A stretch of DNA of 64,000 bases from Gammaproteobacteria bacterium (GTDB taxonomy: Bacteria > Pseudomonadota > Gammaproteobacteria > Pseudomonadales > UBA5518): assembly GCA_016705365.1 (NCBI GenBank), contig JADIYI010000002.1:372001-436000 (forward strand), written 5' to 3'. Below, piece by piece: positions 18,456-25,751 of the stretch. Both the position numbers and the translations under genes were made by a program. The stretch's first letter is position 1. Each line of letters begins with the position of its first letter. The notes under the pieces were generated by a model, which saw nothing but the letters and a program-made list of their open reading frames with translations, was not told the origin of the DNA and made no database searches.

Positions 18456-19007
18456 TCAGGCATCCACCCGGTAACGGAATACCGTCCGGCTATCCTTGTA
18501 GCACAGGTCGCCATCCTGATTGCGGAAGAAATTTTCAACAGTTATATGATGGCCTTTACCAATACTGAAGGACTTGGGGACGATATTGATCAGCTTTTCG
18601 TTGATAAACATTCTGTCCCCCGGATAGAACGGCTGGTAGCACTCGATCTCGTAGTCAGTGGCCAGCAGCCGATTACCGGGCAGCGGTGTCCGGCAGTGGA
18701 AGGTGATCTGCCCCTCGTGGGTACCCATCCAGTCGGGTCGCCACACCTGGTGTTCCTTGCACAGTACGATCACACCCCAGGGAGCGATTCGCCCACCCCA
18801 CCGGGTCTGCTTGCCAAACTCGTCACTCCAGTAGAGGGGATTGGGATCCTCGATACCCTCGACAAAGTGCTCGATAGCTCTTGTCTCTACGGGATAAGCC
18901 TCTTCCGCTGTATCGGACTCACGACCGATCCAGCCCATGCCTTCCTCTTGGGTACCGATGACGTAAACCAGACCGGATGGATCAGTCTCAATCTTTCGCT
19001 CGGCCAT
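18456..19007 (-). CDS. MaoC-like hydratase subunit lacking the catalytic His
   Basis: A 183-residue hot-dog protein; the start is set by AGGAGGGAAG before ATG at 19007 (the frame extends to 19043). The hydratase-2 motif reads EDPNPLYWSDEFG: Asp54 is present but the residue five further on is Tyr59 instead of His. This resembles the non-catalytic partner in heterodimeric MaoC hydratases such as ChsH1-ChsH2. With the next gene upstream (19053-19514) it probably forms the hydratase that adds water to an enoyl-CoA before retro-aldol cleavage. It lies 18 bases upstream of the thiolase-fold gene. Confidence 0.85.
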   Translation of the reverse strand: MAERKIETDPSGLVYVIGTQEEGMGWIGRESDTAEEAYPVETRAIEHFVEGIEDPNPLYWSDEFGKQTRWGGRIAPWGVIVLCKEHQVWRPDWMGTHEGQITFHCRTPLPGNRLLATDYEIECYQPFYPGDRMFINEKLINIVPKSFSIGKGHHITVENFFRNQDGDLCYKDSRTVFRYRVDA

Positions 19008-19052
19008 CTTCCCTCCTGATGAATTTCGTTGAATATCGGTCAACAGATTCGT

Positions 19053-19514
19053 TTAGCCTGTACTTTGAAGTACAACAATGGCGCTACCGACAGTAATTTT
19101 TTCGTGTACATTGCCTTCGCCGTCTTCCTTGTCAAACCAGACATCCAGGTCAGCCAGGTGCTCGCCATTTTCAACCCGCTTGCCGGTGATGATGCCTCTG
19201 ACAGTAATGGTCTCGTAACGGACGATCGGCATCCCCATCCGGTACTTGATCTTGCGGGGGATGCAGTTGGGTCCGGCCCAGGAGCAGACCAGGCGCTGGA
19301 TCAGGGCGTGTTGCCAGGTAGCGTTCATGAAGATGTCCGGCAGACCCTGTTTGCGGGCATACTCCACATCGTGGTGGCCGGGGTACCAGTCATGGTGTGA
19401 CGACGCGATAAAGACGAAATGAGTATGGCTGAGCGGGCCAATACTGATCGACGGAATATTCTCGCCCACCTCCACATCTTCGTAGTGGGTATCCTTTACT
19501 TCTGGTAGTGACAT
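19053..19514 (-). CDS. MaoC-like enoyl-CoA hydratase, catalytic subunit
   Basis: A 153-residue hot-dog protein starting at 19514 behind CAGGAGACAG. The hydratase-2 dyad is intact: Asp42 and His47 in HDWYPGHHDVEYA, the expected spacing. It should hydrate an alpha,beta-unsaturated acyl-CoA. Its downstream neighbour lacks the His, so a heterodimer with one active site per pair is likely. The leader upstream resembles the repeat at 14105 and 22221, though less closely. Confidence 0.85.
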   Translation of the reverse strand: MSLPEVKDTHYEDVEVGENIPSISIGPLSHTHFVFIASSHHDWYPGHHDVEYARKQGLPDIFMNATWQHALIQRLVCSWAGPNCIPRKIKYRMGMPIVRYETITVRGIITGKRVENGEHLADLDVWFDKEDGEGNVHEKITVGSAIVVLQSTG

Positions 19515-19570
19515 GACAACTGTCTCCTGAATGTTCAAACCCGACATGATCGGTTGATTCTGCTACTGGC
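19511..19570 (-). repeat. Possible third, degenerate leader copy
   Basis: TGTCTCCTGAATG (ribosome-site block) is shared with both better copies, and CGGTTGATTCTGCTACTGG loosely matches their CAGTTGTTGCAACCGCTGG block. Similarity outside the ribosome site is weak, so this may be chance. Confidence 0.3.
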
Positions 19571-19828
19571 TGATGGGCGGCAATTCACTCCGACTTCGAT
19601 TGCACCGATAGCTTTATCGCGCGTTGGAGCGAGCGCTTCACGGAGGATCGGTTGGCGGGCCTGCTCCCACGGCATGTCGGACGTGAGTGTTACAAGCTGA
19701 GCTGACCTCAAGTGAAAGCTCATGCGATATATCCGTCAGCAAAACCAAAAAGCTGAACCTGTGAATTGGAAGCATTTCGATGCATCCAAGAGCATCACTC
19801 CCGATTCAATCGTTACGAACCGCTGGAC
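19515..19828. other. 314-bp gap inside the island, no gene seen
   Basis: The largest gap in the leftward gene run. It contains the degenerate leader at its left end. No family-like peptide was found in any frame. It could hold an internal promoter for the MaoC/aldolase/CoA-transferase half of the cluster. Confidence 0.4.
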
Positions 19829-21007
19829 TCAGGTCAGTGCGACAGAATGTGTTACGTCCAGCCCCAGGGGATCTTTGTCCAGGATCTCTTGGGCAACAAC
19901 GGTTTCGTGATAACTGCTGCTGCCAAGCGTATGCTGCAACTGCTTGGCCCATTTGAGAAATGGCGTGGTACGTGCGTCTACTGTCGCGCCGAGCCCGCCG
20001 TGTAGTTGGGTGGCCAACTGGGTAGCTTCCACGCAGGCGTAGCCAACAAAGGCCTTGGCGGTAGCTACCGCCTCGCGGCTGGGTATATCGTTGTCGATGA
20101 GCCAAGCCGCGTAGTACGCCATGTACTCACCCATGGAGGTTTTGGTCCAGGCCGTGGCAAGGTAATTCTGGATCGCCTGGAAGGCACCTATGGGTTGTCC
20201 ATACTGGATCCGCTCTTGTGAATAATTGATGGCCATATCGAGTGCCCGCTCGGCAAGGCCGGTCATATAGCCACAGAGTATCGCGGTGGCCGCCTGAAGC
20301 ACCGGATTCAGCACCGACCATGCCTGGTCGACCTCACCTACTACACTACTGGCCTCGACACGCACATTATCCAGGGTGACTTTGGCTTGAGGCTGCAGAG
20401 CCATGATCCTCAGGGTCTCGTAATGAATGCCCGCGGCTTTGGCATCCAGCAGGAACATGGTCAGGCCGAACTCCGGATCCTCGCTGTCGCTGGTACGAGC
20501 CACGACCAGGATCTGCTCAGCTTGTTCGGCAAATTCCACGAAATGTTTGCTGCCATTCAATACATAGCCGGTGCCGTCCACGCGGGCTGTGCTCTTGACG
20601 GTTGCCGCATTGGGCCTCGCGCTCGCCTCGGACAAGGCAAAGGACACCAGTCGTTCACCGGAAATAATGGCGGGCAGGACGTCCCTCTTCTGCTCATCAC
20701 TGCCGCCTTCGAGAACCGCTCGGCCGCTTAACAGAACAGTGGACAGAAAGGGCGTAGACAATGCCACACGGCCCATTTCGCGCATCAAAAGTGTGGCATC
20801 AAGGTTGGATAGGTTCAGGCCCTCATACTCCTCGGGGTAGACGATACCGGTCCACCCCATCTCCACCATTTTCGACCAGATATGGCCGGGATAACCCTCT
20901 GGCAACAATTCCCATTGGCGTACTTTATCCAGAGGGCAGGCTTTCTCGAGAAAACCCCGGGCGCTGTCCATGAGCATCCGCTGCTCTTCAGAAAATTCAA
21001 GGTTCAT
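19829..21007 (-). CDS. Acyl-CoA dehydrogenase
   Basis: A 392-residue flavoprotein (MNLEFSEEQRMLMDSARGFL). It has the helical N-terminus, a beta domain with SFALSEASARPNAATVK and GYVLNGSKHFV, and a C-terminal helical part with YSQERIQYGQPIGAFQAIQ and QLHGGLG. It is encoded 27 bases downstream of a second, clearly different acyl-CoA dehydrogenase gene. Adjacent unequal pairs of this kind form the alpha2beta2 heterotetramers (ChsE type) of steroid side-chain degradation. A TTG at 21028 is an alternative start; the ATG at 21007 gives the family N-terminus. Confidence 0.87.
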   Translation of the reverse strand: MNLEFSEEQRMLMDSARGFLEKACPLDKVRQWELLPEGYPGHIWSKMVEMGWTGIVYPEEYEGLNLSNLDATLLMREMGRVALSTPFLSTVLLSGRAVLEGGSDEQKRDVLPAIISGERLVSFALSEASARPNAATVKSTARVDGTGYVLNGSKHFVEFAEQAEQILVVARTSDSEDPEFGLTMFLLDAKAAGIHYETLRIMALQPQAKVTLDNVRVEASSVVGEVDQAWSVLNPVLQAATAILCGYMTGLAERALDMAINYSQERIQYGQPIGAFQAIQNYLATAWTKTSMGEYMAYYAAWLIDNDIPSREAVATAKAFVGYACVEATQLATQLHGGLGATVDARTTPFLKWAKQLQHTLGSSSYHETVVAQEILDKDPLGLDVTHSVALT

Positions 21008-21034
21008 AGACTCAAAGCCTTTTACCAAGATGTA

Positions 21035-22228
21035 TCAGTTGGACCAACGGGGCAAACCGAGACCCTGCTGGGCAATAATTTTCCGGTTGAGGTCCAGTCC
21101 ACCTGCCCCGGACAGCTCGTGTCCGGCCCAGCAGTACTCGGCGGCCCACAAGCCGTCGATGGGTGCACCGGGGCAGTCCTCCGTCATCAGGCCGTAGTTG
21201 CGCATGATGTCAATTGCCAGGTCCGCTTTCGGCCAACTTTGCATTGCCCGCCAACTCTTGGATGCCGCCGCTTCCACAGTGGGAACGTAATTCTTGTGCA
21301 TTGTTCGCGAGCCTGCGATCAGCTGCATCATTTTGCCACCGACCATGTCCAGATGTTGGCGCGCCAGCTTCTGCCGGATAACCGGGTCGTCCACCAGACG
21401 CTCACCATCAATTTCGGCACTGCGCACCCACTGCACAAAGCGATCGAAGGGCCCGGAAACCCCCTTGAAGTTGATCATGGTAAAGCGTTCGCGACTCAGC
21501 GCTTCCATCAGGTGAGACCAGCCCTGCCCTTCTTCACCGACCAGATTTTCCCTGGGAACCCGAACCTCTTCCATGATGACCTCGCAGGTCTCGATGCCGT
21601 TCATCATCGCGAAAGGAATGATGGTAATACCGGGTGAGTCTGTCTTGATGAGCATTATGCTCAAGCCCTTGTGGCGCCTGGAGCCTTTCTCGGTACGTAC
21701 CAGCGACCAAAGGTAGTCAGAAGTATCAGCACAGGTGATAAAACGTTTGGTGCCGTTTACCACGTATTCATCACCCTCCGGAATCGCGGTAGATCTGATG
21801 CTGGCGATATCGTTACCCGAGTCCGGCTCGCTGTAGCTGATCGCAAAACGAATATCCGCGTTGAGAATTCGCGGAATAAAGCGCTGCTTCAGGGTCTCGG
21901 AAGCGATGTTCAGCAGCGTATTGCCAATAATCGATACCAGATAGGTGATGGTGAGTGATATTCCTGCCGCACGACCATGATGCAATTCGTCAAGCAGTAT
22001 GTACTCGGTCATGGGGACATTGTTTTCACCGCGTCCGCCATACTTTTTGGGATAGGCAGCGCCCAGCCAGCCCTTGGCCGCAATTTTCCGTACGACTTCC
22101 ATCTCCAATTCGATATGAGACGAGTGAATCTCTTCAACCCCTTTGATAATGTCGGGAATCTCATCCTTGACGAACTGGCGCACTGACATGCGGAAGTCCT
22201 GTTCTTCCGGGGTGAAGCGGAAATCCAT
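21035..22228 (-). CDS. Acyl-CoA dehydrogenase, first gene of the catabolic run
   Basis: A 397-residue protein whose start at 22228 is fixed by CAGGAGACAGTG. It has AISYSEPDSGNDIASIRSTA and YVVNGTKRFIT in the flavin-contact region, then ENLVGEEGQGW and a C-terminal DLNRKIIAQQGLGLPR helix. It should desaturate an acyl-CoA at C2-C3 with FAD. Together with the following dehydrogenase gene it probably forms a heteromer. It heads the leftward transcript, preceded by a 298-base divergent intergenic region and the leader repeat. Confidence 0.88.
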   Translation of the reverse strand: MDFRFTPEEQDFRMSVRQFVKDEIPDIIKGVEEIHSSHIELEMEVVRKIAAKGWLGAAYPKKYGGRGENNVPMTEYILLDELHHGRAAGISLTITYLVSIIGNTLLNIASETLKQRFIPRILNADIRFAISYSEPDSGNDIASIRSTAIPEGDEYVVNGTKRFITCADTSDYLWSLVRTEKGSRRHKGLSIMLIKTDSPGITIIPFAMMNGIETCEVIMEEVRVPRENLVGEEGQGWSHLMEALSRERFTMINFKGVSGPFDRFVQWVRSAEIDGERLVDDPVIRQKLARQHLDMVGGKMMQLIAGSRTMHKNYVPTVEAAASKSWRAMQSWPKADLAIDIMRNYGLMTEDCPGAPIDGLWAAEYCWAGHELSGAGGLDLNRKIIAQQGLGLPRWSN

Positions 22229-22294
22229 CACTGTCTCCTGCATCCAAATGTGAGGCTCTCAAACAATCAGGTGTTGCAAAGCCTGGCTCCGGGA
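22221..22294 (-). repeat. Leader repeat, copy B (near-duplicate of 14105-14176)
   Basis: Covers the start codon and ribosome site of the acyl-CoA dehydrogenase and the block AACAATCAGGTGTTGCAA (22262-22279), then GCCTGGCTCCGGG. See copy A for the match counts. Two blocks are conserved while the spacer between them is not. Confidence 0.75.
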
Positions 22295-22526
22295 GCAAGG
22301 AAATTCGTCAACAGCCTGCCGCTGTTCAAATGTATCACTTTCAATTGATTTAGTACAAGCTACCTGTCTATATCGAGCATGGCGTTCCTGATGACAGGCC
22401 AATGCTTGACTGCGATGGCGCCCCATTCCATTATGCCCCCGCGAACCGGGCTCGCTCGTGACAAGCGCGGACTTTGCAAGACCGGCGCTCGATCTCTCCA
22501 TTCATCACACTTTGGAAATCCTGATC
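22295..22526. other. Divergent intergenic region between the island and the SYLF gene
   Basis: Holds the presumed promoter of the leftward island. On the minus strand TTGTAC (about 22360) is followed after 17 bases by ATACAT, a poor match to a sigma-70 promoter, overlapping the small palindrome TCAATTGA. Base composition rises from AT-rich to GC-rich across the region, marking the island edge. Confidence 0.35.
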
Positions 22527-23096
22527 ATGAATCTACTCGCACGCAACGCAACACTGCTGCTCCTGCTACTCTGCGCCACCGCAAGCGCGGTCGCGGATGA
22601 ATATTCCGACACCGTGGAAATTTTCAAGGGCGCTGGCGAGAGTTCGAAGTTCTTCAACCACGCCTACGCCTACGCGCTGTTCCCGACCATTGGCAAAGGC
22701 GGAATAGGAATCGGCGGTGCGCGCGGCAAGGGGCGGGTCTATGTCGGTGGCCGGCATGTCGGAAACACCACCATGACCCAGCTCACGGTTGGATTGCAGC
22801 TCGGCGGCCAGGCCTTCAGCCAGGTGATCTTCTTCGAGGACAAGCGGGCGCTGGATGAATTCACCAGCGGCAATTTCGAGTTCGGCGCGCAAGCCACGGC
22901 GGTGGCAATCACCGCGGCAGCTTCGGCCTCCACCAGTACCTCCGGCAGCTCGGCCGGCGCGAGTGGTGGCAAGAAGGACGCCACCACGGTTGCGCCAGGT
23001 TACTACAAGGGCATGGCAACCTTCACGGTCGCCAAGGGCGGCCTGATGTACGAAGCAAGCGTGGGCGGGCAAAAATTCAGCTACGAGGCAATCTGA
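22527..23096 (+). CDS. SYLF-domain lipid-binding protein (Ysc84-like)
   Basis: A 189-residue protein with a signal peptide (NLLARNATLLLLLLCATASAVA). The SYLF core follows: AYALFPTIGKGGIGIGGARGKGRVYVGG and QLGGQAFSQVIFFEDKRALDEF. A serine/alanine/threonine-rich loop (about residues 127-152) interrupts the domain before the last strands (FTVAKGGLMYEASVGGQKF). SYLF proteins bind lipids, and in bacteria they are periplasmic with no defined role. An ATG with a weak site was chosen because it yields the signal peptide. Confidence 0.87.
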   Translation: MNLLARNATLLLLLLCATASAVADEYSDTVEIFKGAGESSKFFNHAYAYALFPTIGKGGIGIGGARGKGRVYVGGRHVGNTTMTQLTVGLQLGGQAFSQVIFFEDKRALDEFTSGNFEFGAQATAVAITAAASASTSTSGSSAGASGGKKDATTVAPGYYKGMATFTVAKGGLMYEASVGGQKFSYEAI

Positions 23097-23110
23097 GCGC
23101 CATCACCGCG

Positions 23111-23146
23111 ATTCCCGGTATCGAAGCATGGCTCGATGCCGGGAAT
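23111..23146 (+). terminator. Hairpin after the SYLF gene
   Basis: 14-bp arms (ATTCCCGGTATCGA / TCGATGCCGGGAAT) pair with one G-U wobble around an 8-base loop, 14 bases behind the SYLF stop. No long T run follows, so it may be a weak terminator or stabilising hairpin. Confidence 0.5.
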
Positions 23147-23229
23147 GGCTTTGAGGAATATGGCGGCACCGATTGCCTGCGGCGCGCGGAAAACTGCATG
23201 GCGTTATGCAAATCGATGGCGCAATCGGG

Positions 23230-23306
23230 TGGGGTGACCGACGGGAATCGAACCCGCGACATCAGGAGCCACAATCCTGTGCTCTACCAACTGAGCTACG
23301 GCCACC
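23230..23306 (-). tRNA. tRNA-His (anticodon GTG)
   Basis: On the minus strand the acceptor GTGGCCG pairs with CGGTCAC. The extra 5' G (position -1, base 23306) faces discriminator C73 (base 23233), the identity feature of tRNA-His. The anticodon loop holds TTGTGGC (GTG), and CCA is encoded (23232-23230). Confidence 0.97.
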
Positions 23307-23330
23307 ACTGAAAAACCGACTTGGCGTGAT

Positions 23331-23407
23331 TGGTCGGGGTAGAGGGATTCGAACCCCCGACATCCTGCTCCCAAAGCAGGCGCGCTACCAGACTGCGCTA
23401 TACCCCG
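23331..23407 (-). tRNA. tRNA-Pro (anticodon TGG)
   Basis: On the minus strand CGGGGTA pairs with TACCCCG. The D-arm, an anticodon stem-loop with TTTGGGA (TGG), and the T-arm GGTTCGAATCC are intact, and CCA is encoded at 23333-23331. It is transcribed with tRNA-His 24 bases downstream. Confidence 0.97.
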
Positions 23408-23549
23408 ATGCATCCCCTCACGGGAGCGGGATATTAAAGGCGGCTCCTGACAGCGTCAATCGCAACGGCGGTGAATTTCGCGCGTCTTTGCCCAAATTGC
23501 AGCGGGATGCCAGAATACGCCGCCGTTCACGGATCCCAGAGCCTCCCAC

Positions 23550-24395
23550 ATGCCAGCCATAGTTCTTGATGGAAAGACCCTTTCGCAGCAGACCGAAGCG
23601 GAACTCGCCAAGCGCGTCGCCGCGATCCACGACCGCAGTGGCGGTCTGACTCCGATTCTCGCCACTATCCTGGTCGGCGACGACCCTGCTTCCGCCACCT
23701 ATGTGCGGATGAAACAAAACGCCTGCAAGCGCGTCGGCATGGAGTCGCTCGCGGTCGAGATGTCCTCTGCCACCACCACCGCTGAACTGCTGGCGAAAAT
23801 CGCGGAGCTCAATGCCAATCCGCGCTGCCATGGCATCCTCCTGCAACACCCGGTACCCTCGCAGATCGATGAGCGTGCCTGCTTCGACGCCATTGCGCTG
23901 GACAAGGATGTCGATGGGGTGACCTGTCTCGGCTTTGGCCGCATGGCCATGGGTGAGCACGCCTGGGGATCGGCGACACCGGCCGGCATCATGCGCCTGC
24001 TGGCAGCCTACGAGATAGCGCTGAGCGGACGCCATGCGGTCGTGGTCGGGCGCAGTCCGATTCTCGGCAAACCGATGGCCTTGATGCTGCTCAACGCGCA
24101 CTGCACCGTGACCATCTGCCATTCACGCACGCGCGATCTGTCCGCGCTGGTGCGCCAGGCCGATATCGTGGTCGGCGCGGTCGGCAAACCGGAGTTCATC
24201 CGCGCCGACTGGATCAAGGACGGAGCCATCGTGGTGGATGCCGGATATCACCCTGGAGGGATCGGCGATATCGAGCTCGCGCCGCTCGCACAACGCGTTG
24301 CCGCGTACACGCCGGTACCGGGCGGAGTCGGACCGATGACGATCAATACGCTGATATTCCAGACCGTGCAGGCCGCGGAGCACACGCTGGGCTGA
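23550..24395 (+). CDS. folD: Methylenetetrahydrofolate dehydrogenase/cyclohydrolase
   Basis: A 281-residue FolD, the usual length. It interconverts 5,10-methylene- and 10-formyl-tetrahydrofolate with NADP in the cytoplasm. Tyr51 and Lys55 (ATYVRMKQN) are the active-site pair, HPVPSQID and DKDVDGV follow, and VVVGRSPILGKPMA plus TVTICHSRT form the nucleotide site. PGGVGPMTINTL ends the domain. It stands alone and diverges from the tRNAs. In Pseudomonas-type genomes folD sits beside cysS; here 30 kb intervene. Confidence 0.96.
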   Translation: MPAIVLDGKTLSQQTEAELAKRVAAIHDRSGGLTPILATILVGDDPASATYVRMKQNACKRVGMESLAVEMSSATTTAELLAKIAELNANPRCHGILLQHPVPSQIDERACFDAIALDKDVDGVTCLGFGRMAMGEHAWGSATPAGIMRLLAAYEIALSGRHAVVVGRSPILGKPMALMLLNAHCTVTICHSRTRDLSALVRQADIVVGAVGKPEFIRADWIKDGAIVVDAGYHPGGIGDIELAPLAQRVAAYTPVPGGVGPMTINTLIFQTVQAAEHTLG

Positions 24396-24469
24396 GCGCG
24401 TTCATGTCCGCATGCTGCACGCCGCCGCCGCGACCGGCGAGCTCCGGCCGTGGCGAGCAAATCATTCGC

Positions 24470-25171
24470 TCAGCGTAGCTGGATTTGCCCGCTCACCGTG
24501 ACCGTCAGCGTCGCGGTCCCCGCCTCCACCGCTACCGGCGGCGCGGCGTCCGCTTTCATCGCCATCATTTCCATGCCACGCACACGAGGCTGGTAGGGTC
24601 GCGGCGCACTGCCCACCGCAAGCTCCACCACCTCGTAACGGCTCGATCCCATTGCCCCGGCGATCAATTGCGCCCGCGCGGCAAATGCCTTCAGTGCCTG
24701 CGTGGTCAGTTCGTTCTCGACCCGCTTGCGGGTATCGCGCGTCGGCATGAACTCCATCGAGCGTACCTGCAATTTCTGCTGCAGCTCGGTGACCAGCGCC
24801 GTGACCTCGCCGAAATCCTCACCCTCGAGCTGCAACTGCTGAATCGCGCGCCAGCCCACGATGCGCGTCGATGCGTATTCGGGTTGTGTCGTGTATTCAC
24901 CGGTCTCGGCACGCACCGCGGGATGTTTTTTCGCAGCATCCAGCGCCCAGCGCATATCCGCGTTGACCAGCGCGGGAAGCGCGCCGGCATCACGCGAGTC
25001 GTGCTCCACCGCCAACAGCACGCGCATCTGGTCATTGGGCACCTCGGCCACTGCCTCGGCATCGAGACGCACAAGGTTGTAGTCCAGTCCATGCTCGGTG
25101 TCCGCACGCACAGCCAGCGCAAACATCCCCAGCAGCAGCAACCATACCGGCACCATAAAACGCGACATCAT
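24470..25171 (-). CDS. SIMPL domain (DUF541) periplasmic protein
   Basis: A 233-residue protein with a signal peptide (MSRFMVPVWLLLLGMFALAVRA). One SIMPL/DUF541 domain covers most of the rest: the first strand is VRLDAEAVAEVPNDQMRVLLAVEHD, and the last is ATLTVTVSGQIQLR. The family is periplasmic, often oxidative-stress linked, with no known activity. It converges on folD across 74 bases. The neighbour downstream encodes a methionine sulfoxide reductase, so a stress-related pair is possible but not shown. Confidence 0.83.
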   Translation of the reverse strand: MMSRFMVPVWLLLLGMFALAVRADTEHGLDYNLVRLDAEAVAEVPNDQMRVLLAVEHDSRDAGALPALVNADMRWALDAAKKHPAVRAETGEYTTQPEYASTRIVGWRAIQQLQLEGEDFGEVTALVTELQQKLQVRSMEFMPTRDTRKRVENELTTQALKAFAARAQLIAGAMGSSRYEVVELAVGSAPRPYQPRVRGMEMMAMKADAAPPVAVEAGTATLTVTVSGQIQLR

Positions 25172-25222
25172 GAACCCCCGTCAATTGCGCATCGAACGCG
25201 CATATCCTACTCCATCGAGCCG

Positions 25223-25702
25223 CTACCCCGAGCTGCCGAACGCGCTCCACAAATCCGAGCCACCCAGCAGGATGGCCACCAGCGCCTCGAGCCCTTCGCG
25301 GTCCTCGGCCTGGAAACGATCCTGCTGCGGGCTGTCGAGATCGAGCACCCCGAGCACCTGTCCCTGCCACAGCATCGGCACCACCAACTCCGAGCGAGAA
25401 GCCGCATTGCAGGCGATATGACCGGGAAAGGCGTGCACATCCGGTACGAGGATGCTTTCCCCGATCTCGGCCGCGGTGCCGCATACACCCTCTCCCCAGG
25501 CAATGCGCGTACAGGCTGGCATTCCCTGGAATGGACCGAGCACCAGTTCGCCATCACGCGCGAAATAAAATCCCGCCCAGTTCAGGCCCTCGACCTCACT
25601 CATCAGCAAGGCACTGCAATTGGCGCAGTTGGCGATGAAATCCTGTTCATCCTCGATCAGAGCGGCGAATTGGTGACCCATTCTGTCGTACAGATCGTTC
25701 AT
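25223..25702 (-). CDS. msrC: Free methionine-(R)-sulfoxide reductase (GAF domain)
   Basis: A 159-residue GAF-domain enzyme that reduces free Met-R-sulfoxide. Cys64, Cys74 and Cys98 (PACTRIAWGEGVCG and GHIACNAASRSE) have the same spacing as the three redox cysteines of E. coli fRMsr. GPFQGMPAC and VPDVHAFPGHIAC are near-identical family blocks. The start at 25702 gives the family N-terminus; the open frame to 25804 overlaps the next gene. It lies 49 bases downstream of the iron-uptake operon and may be cotranscribed with it. Confidence 0.93.
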   Translation of the reverse strand: MNDLYDRMGHQFAALIEDEQDFIANCANCSALLMSEVEGLNWAGFYFARDGELVLGPFQGMPACTRIAWGEGVCGTAAEIGESILVPDVHAFPGHIACNAASRSELVVPMLWQGQVLGVLDLDSPQQDRFQAEDREGLEALVAILLGGSDLWSAFGSSG

Positions 25703-25751
25703 GTGCGAACCCCGGAATTGCCGCCAAACAGAATTGTGCACAATTGCGGCA

